Of a DNA stretch of 52,510 bases, positions 33,017 through 43,062 are shown in pieces (positions within the stretch are counted from its first letter, which is position 1; every line of letters starts with the position of its first letter). The position numbers were made by a program, and so were the translations under genes. The notes under the pieces are model-generated. The model saw nothing but the letters and a program-made list of their open reading frames with translations. It was not told the DNA's origin and searched no databases. The DNA is from an uncultured Varibaculum sp. (GTDB taxonomy: Bacteria; Actinomycetota; Actinomycetes; Actinomycetales; Actinomycetaceae): the NCBI RefSeq assembly GCF_902489465.1, contig NZ_CABTZZ010000013.1, positions 1-52,510 of the forward strand, in the 5' to 3' direction.

Positions 33017-34492
33017 TTATGCGCGTACCCGATTGCGACGGGCATAGTAGTATGCTCCGCCCAGCAATCCGGCTGCCACGATCAGGAACAGGATGATGCC
33101 CGCTCCACCGGTTAGTGGTAGCTTAGATAGGATATCTGAGCTCTTTACCGTGTTCTGGTAATCGACCTCTACTGGTTTATTCTGATCAGCAGCGGCTTTA
33201 ACCGTGTCCTTATCGAAGCCGACTTTCACCACGGAGCTGCCCAACTCGTATCCGTCAGGCGCTTTGGTCTGCACGATGCACAGACTATTGTCACGTGCGC
33301 CAAGAGGTTCTGAGCTGGCTTCCCCAGCCTTCAACCCGGTCAAGATAGCCTCGCCAGTGGTGGAAGGATCACCGGTAGCTGCACTATCACAGGCGTAGAC
33401 ACTAAACTCTGCCCCTTTATCATTGATATCGGTTTGCCCGTCTTTGTTGTTTACTTGCAGCTTAGCCATCGGAATATCCGGCTGGTCTTTAGGATCAGTT
33501 TCACTGCCGCCATTTTCGCCTTTTTCTGATTCGTAATCGTAGGCTGCCTTGTTCTTAATGACCCATTTACTGGCGTCTTCGCTCCAAATGGGGTCACCTT
33601 TGGGGGCAACTTTACCGGTAAGGGTCACTCGTAGGGTCTTTCCTGAATTGGCATCCAGCTTGGCAAGTCCGGTTTTAGTTAGCTCAATTCCATAAGGAGT
33701 GCTGGTCAATACCGTGTAATCAGCAGCATCTAGCGCGGTCGTGGTATCGCCATCTACAATCTCAACTTTCTCAATCGTCGAGTTGTCGCTATCCACTTTC
33801 AGCGGACCGGAAGGAGTATCAGTGACTTTGTAGCTCTTTAACTTGTCACCTTGATCTTTCGCGGTCAGGGTAGGAATCGGGGAGTCAATCTCGAACTTCA
33901 TCTCGGAACCGGGTTTAATGACCTGGTCTTTAGCGGTGATGTCTTTCTTGGTGATCTTCCCGGCTGAGCCATTCTTGGGGTACACGGTAACCGTTTCCAT
34001 CCAGGTTCCAGTATCCGGATCAGTCATCGGAATCAGGATCAAGGATGGGAGCGCCGCTTTGTATCCGGTAGGCGCCTCGGTCTGGGTCAAACGATACAAA
34101 CCGGGCTTGACGGTAAAGGAAATCTTGCCATCGGCACCCAATTCCTTCGTATCTTCAACTGCCGGGTCTGCCGGAGTAAAGTTAGCGGTAGTCGCTGTGG
34201 TGGCTGCATTGTAGCCAGCGGCGGTGGTTACATCGTAGTTACCTTTTTCCAGTTTGAAAGTACCCGAGGGCAGTTTCTTATCAGCATCAAAATGACCGCT
34301 CTTGCCGTCGGCGGGAACTCCGGTTTCTCCAATCTGCGGCTCTACTGAAATCGTGTAGTCTTTAGTTGCATCAATCGCGGGGGCCGCGCTGGCGCCAGGA
34401 GCACCGACTGCTACCAAGCCCAGGGCAGCCATGCCCAAGGCGGCCGCTAGCGCCGTCCCCCTCCGAACAAGTTTCTTGGTATTGGAAAACAT
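33017..34492 (-). CDS. SpaH/EbpB-family major (shaft) pilin, LPLTG
   Basis: 491 residues. Signal peptide to about residue 37. The pilin motif with the linking lysine is visible as TVTVYPKN (K173), preceded by an E-box-like LYRLTQTEAPTGYK. Two middle domains have strands with Lys/Asn pairs suited to internal isopeptide bonds; a last domain contains LCIVQTKAPDGYELG. LPLTG at 458-462, hydrophobic helix, tail RRNRVRA. The subunit is polymerised by the adjacent class C sortase into the fibre and finally fixed to peptidoglycan. ATG 34492 has GAGGT upstream. No promoter is obvious in the 203-base gap before it, so it may be read from the tip-adhesin promoter. Confidence 0.92.
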   Translation of the reverse strand: MFSNTKKLVRRGTALAAALGMAALGLVAVGAPGASAAPAIDATKDYTISVEPQIGETGVPADGKSGHFDADKKLPSGTFKLEKGNYDVTTAAGYNAATTATTANFTPADPAVEDTKELGADGKISFTVKPGLYRLTQTEAPTGYKAALPSLILIPMTDPDTGTWMETVTVYPKNGSAGKITKKDITAKDQVIKPGSEMKFEIDSPIPTLTAKDQGDKLKSYKVTDTPSGPLKVDSDNSTIEKVEIVDGDTTTALDAADYTVLTSTPYGIELTKTGLAKLDANSGKTLRVTLTGKVAPKGDPIWSEDASKWVIKNKAAYDYESEKGENGGSETDPKDQPDIPMAKLQVNNKDGQTDINDKGAEFSVYACDSAATGDPSTTGEAILTGLKAGEASSEPLGARDNSLCIVQTKAPDGYELGSSVVKVGFDKDTVKAAADQNKPVEVDYQNTVKSSDILSKLPLTGGAGIILFLIVAAGLLGGAYYYARRNRVRA

Positions 34493-34582
34493 TTTTACCT
34501 CATTTATGTTTTTTCTGTTTATTTAGGTTTAAATACTTTTTTAACTTCTTTGTCTTAAGATGATTGCGCTTTGCCCCCTCTA

Positions 34583-34699
34583 TTACCCGGGGTCGCTGCC
34601 AGAGCGGAAGAATCTTTGCCGAACCAACGATCTCCTCCAGGCAGCCAACATCCACCCAGCGGGTAGACGCGGCAAGAGGGCGCGGTGTACTTTTTTCAT
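34583..34699 (-). CDS. Possible small ORF (38 residues) between tip adhesin and shaft pilin
   Basis: ATG overlaps the stop of the tip gene (ATGA), and AGGAGG from the last Arg codons of that gene lies seven bases upstream, ideal for coupled translation. The product would be MKKVHRALLPRLPAGWMLAA plus 18 Arg-rich residues. I recognise no family; it may be chance. Confidence 0.2.
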   Translation of the reverse strand: MKKVHRALLPRLPAGWMLAAWRRSLVRQRFFRSGSDPG

Positions 34700-37600
34700 T
34701 CGCGCCTCCTATGCCACATTACGGCTGCCGATGCCAACACTAGGGATATGCCAAACGCCCAGAGCCACGGTAAATACCCACCGGTTAAGGGGAGTTTCCC
34801 GAAGGTCACATCGGCTAGTTCTATCTGCCAAGCGTTAATCTGGGTAGTCGGCTTATAGACGGCGACCAGTCCGGAACTTTGAGTTTCCCCGCTCAGCCCA
34901 ACTTGAGTGTCTTGGGCATCCGCTTGGGTAACCGGATCGAGGGTAATGTCAAACTTCCAGTCGAATGGGAATCGTTCTCCGGCGTTCTTACCGGCATTAA
35001 GGTTTGCCACCAGGTAGCTTCCAGGAGCCAGCTCGGTTGCGGATTCATAAACCCCGTTTTGTCCCGCAACTGCTTTCAGGGGTATTTCCTCCCCTGGCTG
35101 TCCGTTCGGTTCGGCTTTGACCAGCTTAAAGGAAGCATCGGGGATAACGTTTCCTTTGGGGCTGTCAGCTTTATAGATACGCACTTTGGAGCCGTTGGTA
35201 TAGACCGAGTACAGTACTACCCCGCGCTGCGTATCTTGATTCAAGGTGACTGTAAAGGGCGAACCGCTAAGGGCGTTCTTTACTAAACCTTGTTGGTTAA
35301 AGTTGGTGCTGTCTTCTAGGAAGAACCCTAGTTTATCTACATCCCAAGGCACCCAGTTTCCTGCCACTTTCAAATAGGGGGTGGCGGAAGTATCAGGTTT
35401 ATTACCGGTGACTACGCAGGTGCTTCCGACCGGCACTTTCGGTAGGGAAACGAAATTGCCCCGCTCTGCCTGGTCGGTTGTACCCTCTACTTTGGGATAT
35501 TTCCCATCCGCATAGGCAGCGGGTACTGGAAGCCCCTCGGGGTAGGTACAGGAGTAACTGTACTGATATTTGGTGTCAGCGGGTAGTATTTCATCACGGC
35601 GCGCTCCCTCTACCGCTGTTCCTACTTCGTATTTGGCGTAGGGGGCAAAGTAGAAATCTTCAAAAGTAATAGTGGTTACTTTTTTGCCCTCTTTATCCAG
35701 ATTTAGGGGGCTGACCTTTAAGGAATCGGGTTTGCTTTGGTTAGCGGATTTCTCTTCTTGGTTTGGCGTTCCCTCGGTTGTTACCGTGGCACTGGGGTTT
35801 AGGGACAGCTGGGGAGCATAGGTTGCTACCGGGTCTTTGCCGTCTTGGTTTTCATGCCAGAACACGCATTTGGAGGTGGCGGGTACGAAGTTTGCGCCCT
35901 CTTGCCCGGACAACAAGCTCACGGTAGAGTCAGCAGCCAAATCCGCCGATCCTTGGTAAACCTTGGGGTCGCCGCTCGCCTCTTTTAGATATTTGTCGGT
36001 ACACCGATAGTGAACCCGGTATCCTACTTGCCCTTTATCGACTAATACCTGCCCGAACGACATATCCGTGTCGGTACTATCGTTGCGCACCACCTGCGCA
36101 ACTTTAACGTTCGCTGCCGGGCGGTCAAACTTGTTTTCGATAGTGAACAGGGATTGCTTTTGTGATTCTTGAGCATCATTTACCAATTGGGGGTGAACGA
36201 TAAATCCGAGAATCTGGTGATCCCCGCTCTGCAAGTTCAGGTTGGGATCATCTTTCACCTGCGAGTTTTGCCCTTGGTTATAGGCGAACAGGTCGGTTAA
36301 TCCGTCTTTATTCGCAGTCACAGTTGGTTGGGTCGCGTCTTTTGCAATGCTGGTGGTGACTTTGGCATCTAGTTGTGGGAATTTCGCTTCCGCTAATACG
36401 CAGCGATAATTCACCGGAATCAACTGATTGGCAACCGCATCCTCCCAAGTACCAGGATTGGTAGCGCTCTCTTTGAAAGTCAACTCTACGTTGATAATCG
36501 CGGCAGCGCTACCGGGGATTTCTGCCCCTTCAGCTCCAATCAGAGGAGGCGGAGCGCAGTATAGACGGGCGCTAAAGGTTTTCCCATGGGCGAGCTCAGC
36601 CCCGTTACCACTATTATTCAAACTGACTTTCACCTGGGTTTTTTGGAAAGTGTAGTTGTTCCAAGGAACCATAGTTCCCGCAAAGTTCTCGGGTAAGGTA
36701 TCGGGCACTACCGGGTTGCGGGGCTTACCTTGCGGATCTTTGGGGTTGTCTTTTTCATTGTTGAAATACGGATTAGCTTTGGCTTCTTTATCTCGCGGTA
36801 ACAGCACTTGGGCTTTAACCGTAGTCCCTTCATCTGCCGGGCGACATTTATCTGAGGAGGCCTCGCAAGCAGTCGCGGGTTCACGGCTGCGGTAGCCGTC
36901 AGTTATCTCCCAGTAGTGATCCCAAACAGTGTTTTCTACCTGTGCAATATCGGAGTTTTCGGTGAGGGTACAGACTGCTCCCGCCGGCAGGGCATCAACC
37001 ACGTGCCATTCACCTTGCAAGAAGCGTCCCATAGTGGCTCTGCCACTGGGTTTAAGGTTTTGCAGCCGCGAAGCCAGGTCATTACCAAAGCTTGCCTGGG
37101 CATCGGTATTTACATCTATGGTACGCGGAGAAGGAATGTTAATCGCTTTCCCGTTCAGGGTGCAGATCCAGTCCATTTGGAACTGTTTATCCCCGGAGAT
37201 AATGGTTACCCCTTCACCGCCGACTTTCTTTTTGAGGTTGAAAGAGGCGAGCTGCATCCGGTAGTCACGTTTTAGGGTAATGCTTTGCCCGTCACCGGAA
37301 GTCCAATCGTATTGGTAGCCGTCAGTGGTAGCCGTGCCGTTTGCGCCCTCCCATTCAGGTTTCTGTAACGTGGTTCCCGGAATCTTCAAAGCGGCGTCAC
37401 TAGCACTAACAGAGCAATTCCAGTCATTAGGCACGCTTAAGGGTTTCGCGCTGCCCCCGTTGGATAGCTGCAGAGGATAGGTAACCGTGGACTCGTTAGC
37501 TCCGGAACCTAGTTTGCAGGAAACGCTTAGGGGAACCATTTTGCTATCGGCATCATTATCAGCTATCCCGAGGGCGGCTTTACGCCACTGGTCGGGTACC

Positions 37601-39621
37601 GGGATTCTGTCTGTAGTTGCGGTAGCATTCGCTGCTTTAGAGGTCCACATACTAGAGCTAGAAGCCAGGTTTACGCTGGTAATTTTGGTTTTAAACCACA
37701 GGTGTAAAGTTTGGGTACTACTCTTTCCGCTTTCGGGAGCTTGCGTATTCGCCGTTAACTGTGCTCCCTGGTCTGCCTGCTCGTAATCGTCGCCACTAAT
37801 GTTGTAACGGATCTCAAACTTACTTTCTTCTACTTGCGGTATTAGTCGCCCGCTGAGACTGCAGTTCGCTTGAGAGGGAATCCCCGCAGTTGCTATCTCG
37901 GTGGGGCTCCCATCCTTTAAATCGATGGCAACCGTTTGGGGGTCAGCCACGCCCTCGCAGCTAAGGGTCGCGTTTACCTTATCGGGAATCAAGCTGCGTA
38001 ACGCCTGATATTCGGGACGCGAATGAATAATTGGTCGCAGATACCAACTACCCGCCGCAGGTAAGGAATAGGTGGTAGTTAGGTCAACGGTTGCAGTTCC
38101 GCTGGCAGGAATAGTGACTTGTTGTGGCGGAGCCTGATAGTTAACGGAAATATCGCTAATATTTTGCGGTACTGATTGAATATTGCAGACTGAACCAGCC
38201 GGTAAATCGGTTAGAGTTTGGGATCCATTTCCAGTGATAGTAACGGTTTTATCTGGTTGTGCTGTATCCCCGGGAACCCGACAGGAGGCAGTTATCAGAT
38301 TATCTTTAGTCATTAGAACCTGCTGGGTTGCTGCCTCAGGTTTCGGGTTTGCCCAGGCTAAAGTGTGGTTTATTTCCAGGCTTGCCCGCTTATAGGTCAA
38401 ATCATTGGTGACGGTGACATCTTTTATAACGGTGGTGTCGGTAATGGGGTTGATTGCTATCGGTGCCGGTATTGCCACCTCAGCATTTTGGAGAGCGCTA
38501 CCTTGCGCGTCCTCGCTCAGGGTACAGGAGGCTCCAGCAGGAACACTCTCCACTATTTGCGGCTCTGAACGTTTGACACTGAAATTATAGGTTTCATTAC
38601 CGTTTACCGGCAGACTAATTCCTTCGTCTTGACAGGATAGATGCATAGGGAATTCTTTATTTACCCCTTGCCCCGCAGCCTCGCCAGTGAGCTGTTTAGT
38701 CACCCGCAATTTGCCTTTGAGGCGCTGTAAGTCCTCGGTGAGGTGGATGACTTGCTCTCCACCGGAATGAACCCAGAAATAATTATTCTTACAATTCTTG
38801 GCGGTGCTTGGCTTACTGGTCGCATCTTCGGCGCAAATCGTGGAGCTGTAGCTGTCTTTGGTTACAACTCCGGGAATCTTTACCGGCTGCCCTATAGCCG
38901 GATTCGGTCCGTGGATATTAGCATTTGGCGGAGTGGTAGCAAATAAACAGTGCGTACCCACCGGCCAGATGTCATTTCCATTTTGGTCTTTACCGAGGGT
39001 AATACTGGCAGTTCCATCGGTGTTTACTCCTACCCAGTCCACTCCGACGAAGCCGGGATAGGAACCCACGTTAGTTTCGGGAAGTTCCGGGGGTTTGGTG
39101 GGGTCAGGCATGAAACGGCAGTTGTAGTAAACGGGAATCTTCTTCGGTAAGGTACCGTTAGCGATTTTTGCTGCTATCGCCGCATCGTTACCAGAGTTGG
39201 AGAACTTTACATCTACTTTGATATGCGCTCGCAGCGACGAATAGGTGGTGTTTGAAACTAATTGCGAAATCTCGGTAGTGGTGTTGTCCGGGTTAAATAA
39301 CTGGACATTACCCACTATCTTGTTGGAAACAGATTGTCCACCGTCTTTAGTTTTCTGGGTTTGGGCTTCGTCTAGCTTGAAGTTGGTTCCTTTGACTTCA
39401 GTGTTGGAAGTGAAAAGTGAATTCGCTTTTGCCAGGGTGTAACCCTCCGGTAAATTTAGGGTTTCGTTAATTGTGCATTGCGTACCGACCGGCATAGCCA
39501 CATCGGAAATATCTATCGGATCTAAGGTAGCAGCTACATTTAGCCCTTTTACTTGGCGCTTAGCAGTTCCTTGCGCTACTACCGCCTGGGGGTCTTGCGC
39601 CTTGGGGTCGGTGACTTCCAT
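34696..39621 (-). pseudogene. Pilus tip adhesin, C-terminal 1641 residues (separated from its N-terminus by a frameshift)
   Basis: This frame has about ten repeats of a domain with the ending x-P-x-G-x-x-C (for example VPAGASCTLSED, LPAGSVCNIQS, LPAGAVCTLTEN, VPVGSTCVVTG), typical of DUF5979 domains in actinobacterial surface proteins. A SpaA-like domain (VRIYKADSPKGNVIPDASFKL) and the anchor LPLTG at 1610 with a helix and the tail RRRE follow. It has no signal peptide, and its first ATG (39621) lies inside the upstream frame, so alone it could not be exported. Adding one G where the minus strand reads CAATGGAAG (plus 39618-39619) joins the frames as YDFQWEVTDPKAQ and gives one protein of 2255 residues. 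Confidence 0.8.
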
Positions 39622-41462
39622 TGGAAATCATAGCTGACACCTCCGTTATAAGCAGTGGGCTGTCCACCAATCTCATAACGAATTTGTTCGTTTTCTAATC
39701 CCGCTTTCTTGATTAGCTGCATTTTTTGCATCGGCCGTGAATAGCTAGAACATTTAATGGAGAAGAACTCGTTGTATTGTTCTGCCGTTATTCTGAATCC
39801 ACTTCTTCCGTCAGTATCCTTGTCGAGATTTTCAGGGAAGAAATCTTGGTATTGTCCATCCGTCCTACTTAAACCTCGACAACGGGCATTATGCCCTTGG
39901 AACTGGGTAAGGACGTACTTGTCTGTTCGTTCTGGTTGGCGAACATCAACTCCTTTGGTCATCTGCGCTTTGGTTAGGTTTATTACTACGCGTCCGTCGT
40001 TTCCGGTGGAATAATTTTGGGGGGTGGTCGCGGTATCTAGAGGGCTAAAGTTAATGGTTTGCCGCGCATTCGGCTTCACATAGCGGAAATTCCCATCCAA
40101 AAGATCAGAGGTTAACGAAAGGTGGGTATCCTCCCACATCCACTGACGCATAGATCTTTCAAAAGAACCGTTTGCAATCCCATCACGCGCGGGGTTACTG
40201 AAATAGTCTCCATTGGGATAACCAAAGTGACCACCTGGAGACCCCCCGGAGCTATCAGAGGGGAAGGGAATATATTGATAGTTACTAGTAGGTTGTTGAT
40301 AGTCTTCTACCCCGGTTAAAGCCCGGAGGAACATATGGCGGGTTGATTCACCGCCGCCGTCTGGATTAGGAAACTTGTCAACCCAGTCCCCCATTCCCAT
40401 TGTGCGGATATCGGCTCCCAGATTACGAATCCTGCTGGCGACATCCAACATGCCTACACGCCCGGGATTAGCAGTCAGAGGTAACTCTTTCCACTTGTAG
40501 CTATGGGAGTCTTGGCTGTCTTTATTATCAGGATCTTCTACAAAGTTTTTAGCAGGAGTATCTAAATCTTTATTAATTAGATCTTGGTTAAGTTGCTCCT
40601 CATCAGACTCGCCATCAATATAGTGGTTGATTTTCCAAACATCGTTTTTCCTGTCGTAAACGGACTTGTCTAGATGCCAGTGCGGATCCGATGCCGACAT
40701 GATGATGATTTTGGAATAAAGGGGACGCGGAACAAAATCAGCTTCACCGGCATGTTCTTTTAATTGTTGCTGCCGGTAACGCAGCATATCCAGATACAGC
40801 TTACCTAAGCCCCACTCACCGTTACCAGCGTACCCGGTTTGCATATTTCCACCATTGCCATTGGTGGCATCCAATGACCAGATCTTATTCATTACTTTCT
40901 GGTAACCCGCAGCATCTGCCAGTGAAGTGGCTTTTAAGTCAGGCGTGTTATTACCGTACCGTCCTTGGTCTTGTTTACGGGCATAGTGGTAAATGCCGAC
41001 CGAAAGGGGTGATCCTTTGAGAGGCTCAATTACGTTCGCTACCGCCTCGTTCTGATCCCAGTTGCGACAATTCGCGCTCAACTTACCATCTTGAAGACGT
41101 TTTCTTGACGCCGGTATTTGCGGGTAATCTTTCGGGCAGGGCTTATTCCCAGTTCCGGTGATCCCTCCACCCATAGTTTGGTAGCCATACCAAGAACCGA
41201 ACTCAAAGACTAAAGCAACCGAACCCGCGTTTTTTATGTCTTCAGATTCCAGGTCACGGGGAGGATCTGAAGGCCACGGGTCATCAGCACCCCCAATTAT
41301 AGGGTGATTCGGGTTAGACGGTTCAGCCTGTGCCTGTGGCAATGTCAATACTGCCACTGGGATCATGGCGATTACCAACCCCAGCAGGGTCAGCACCGCG
41401 ACCAATTTCTGAGATTTGTTATGTCCTGCCACGTTACACCTAACAATCTTCACACTTTTCAT
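39579..41462 (-). pseudogene. Pilus tip adhesin, N-terminal vWA-like part (frameshifted near the end)
   Basis: 627 residues from ATG 41462 (GGGAGGGG eight bases upstream; a GTG six codons earlier is less likely). Signal peptide: long N-region, then LVAVLTLLGLVIAMIPVAVL and a cut near QAQAE. The body resembles the von Willebrand A-type head of Actinomyces tip proteins: VALVFEFGSW where a metal-binding DxSxS is usual, NMQTGYAGNGEWGL, and YSKIIIMSASDPHWH. Many aromatic, Asn and Gly residues and several Cys. The last 15 codons (KSPTPRRKTPRR) are out-of-frame sequence after the lost base. As written this product is secreted but has no wall anchor. Confidence 0.8.
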
Positions 41463-41498
41463 ATGAGTATCCCCTCCCACAACGATGTAAAGAAGGGC

Positions 41499-41547
41499 AC
41501 TAGTACTAGTAAAAACGATTATAGTGTTACCACAATATGGAAAACAA
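41499..41547 (-). promoter_or_regulatory. Promoter of the pilus operon with a palindrome at the start site
   Basis: On the minus strand: -35-like TTGTTT at 41547-41542, 18-base spacer, perfect -10 TATAAT at 41523-41518. Transcription would start at about 41511. Just downstream, ACTAGTACTAGT (41510-41499) is both a direct repeat and a perfect palindrome, a good candidate operator. The leader to the ATG is about 48 bases. The rest of the gap to the tuf terminator shows nothing else. Confidence 0.6.
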
Positions 41548-41673
41548 GATTTTGAGGAAAAAATTCCGATAGTTTTCGTATTATGAGACGTTATCGCTGA
41601 AAGCTACTCTATCCATCCCCCCACAATAAAACCCTTTAGCCCCCGTTACCCGTCAGGGAAGGACTCTCGGCAA

Positions 41674-41712
41674 CAAAAAAGTTGTGCCTGGGAGTTACCT
41701 CCCAGGCACAAC
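41674..41712 (-). terminator. Terminator of the str operon (after tuf)
   Basis: GTTGTGCCTGGGAG and CTCCCAGGCACAAC form a perfect 14-base stem with a four-base loop, followed on the minus strand by TTTTTT. It isolates the pilus operon from tuf. Confidence 0.93.
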
Positions 41713-41743
41713 TAAAAAGATTAGAAACTAATCGGAGATTAGT

Positions 41744-42934
41744 TTACAGATCGATCTTGGTTACACGACCAGAACCAACGGTGCGTCCACCTTCACGAAT
41801 AGCGAAGCCCAGGCCGACCTCCATAGCGATCGGCTGAATGAGCTCCACCGAGATTTCGGTGGTGTCGCCGGGCATAACCATTTCCTTGCCCTCGGGCAGG
41901 GTGATAACGCCGGTAACATCGGTGGTACGGAAGTAGAACTGGGGACGGTAGCCAGAGTAGAAGCTCTTGTGACGTCCACCCTCGTCCTTCTTCAGGATGT
42001 AGACCTGACCCTCAAACTTGGTGTGGGTGGTGATAGAACCGGGAGCCACCACAACCTGGCCACGCTCCACGTCTTCACGCTTGATACCACGTAGCAACAG
42101 ACCGGTGTTGTCACCAGCTTCAGCCTGATCCATCGACTTGTGGAAGGTCTCGATACCGGTAACGGTGGTCTTCTGCGGTTCGCGAATACCGAGGATTTCT
42201 ACCTCGGAGTTCAGCGGAAGGGTACCGCGCTCCACACGACCGGTAACCACGGTGCCACGACCGGTAATGGTGAATACGTCCTCAACCGGCATCAAGAAGG
42301 GCTTATCGAGATCACGAACCGGTTCCGGAATGTATTCGTCAACCGCTTCCATCAGCTTCTGAACCTGGCCAACCCACTTTTCGTCACCCTCGAGCGCCTT
42401 CAAAGCGGAAACCTGGATGATCGGAGCGTTGTCGCCATCGAAGTCCTGGCTGGACAGCAGGTCGCGGCATTCTTCCTCAACCAGTTCCAGCATTTCTTCG
42501 TCGTCAACCATGTCGCACTTGTTCAGGGCGACCAGGATGGCGGGAACGCCCACCTGACGAGCGAGCAGTACGTGCTCACGAGTCTGAGCCATGGGGCCGT
42601 CAGTTGCGGCAACCACCAGGATGGCTCCATCCATCTGGGCTGCGCCGGTAATCATGTTCTTGATGTAGTCGGCGTGACCGGGGGCGTCTACGTGTGCGTA
42701 GTGACGCTTCTCGGTCTGGTATTCAACGTGGGAAACGTTAATAGTAATCCCGCGTTCACGTTCTTCCGGAGCGTTGTCTACGTCCTCGAAAGGAGTAAAC
42801 GCGTTCAGTTCCGGATAGGTGTCATGCAGCACTTTGGTGATAGCCGCGGTCAAGGTGGTCTTGCCGTGGTCAACGTGCCCAATAGTACCAATGTTAACGT
42901 GCGGTTTAGTCCGCTCGTACTTAGCCTTAGCCAC
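41744..42934 (-). CDS. tuf: Elongation factor Tu
   Basis: 396 residues, standard. G-domain motifs GHVDHGKTT (P-loop), the switch region with RGITI, DAPGHADY, NKCDMVD and SALKALEG; domains 2 and 3 complete, ending GRVTKIDL. It brings aminoacyl-tRNA to the ribosome. The 128-base gap after fusA holds a TTGACA-containing stretch but no convincing -10, so an extra promoter is possible. Last gene of the str operon; a strong terminator follows. Confidence 0.98.
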   Translation of the reverse strand: MAKAKYERTKPHVNIGTIGHVDHGKTTLTAAITKVLHDTYPELNAFTPFEDVDNAPEERERGITINVSHVEYQTEKRHYAHVDAPGHADYIKNMITGAAQMDGAILVVAATDGPMAQTREHVLLARQVGVPAILVALNKCDMVDDEEMLELVEEECRDLLSSQDFDGDNAPIIQVSALKALEGDEKWVGQVQKLMEAVDEYIPEPVRDLDKPFLMPVEDVFTITGRGTVVTGRVERGTLPLNSEVEILGIREPQKTTVTGIETFHKSMDQAEAGDNTGLLLRGIKREDVERGQVVVAPGSITTHTKFEGQVYILKKDEGGRHKSFYSGYRPQFYFRTTDVTGVITLPEGKEMVMPGDTTEISVELIQPIAMEVGLGFAIREGGRTVGSGRVTKIDL

Positions 42935-43062
42935 TTAATGTCCTCCTGGACTCGGGTAGTTATCTATCGCTTGGTTGTCAAAGTAAAGGTTAACACCCAA
43001 CGCGAATGATCTCCTACGGGTTTATCTGTGATTTTTAACAAAATAAAAGGCACCCGCGAGGG

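Noticed and set aside
34696..39621. The 1641-residue frame as an independent gene
   Set aside because: It has no signal peptide despite an LPLTG anchor, no ribosome-binding site at its first ATG, and joins perfectly to the upstream frame by one base.
39600..39640. Programmed ribosomal frameshifting in the tip adhesin
   Set aside because: No slippery heptamer is present at the junction; a lost base in a short G run explains it more simply, though this is not excluded.
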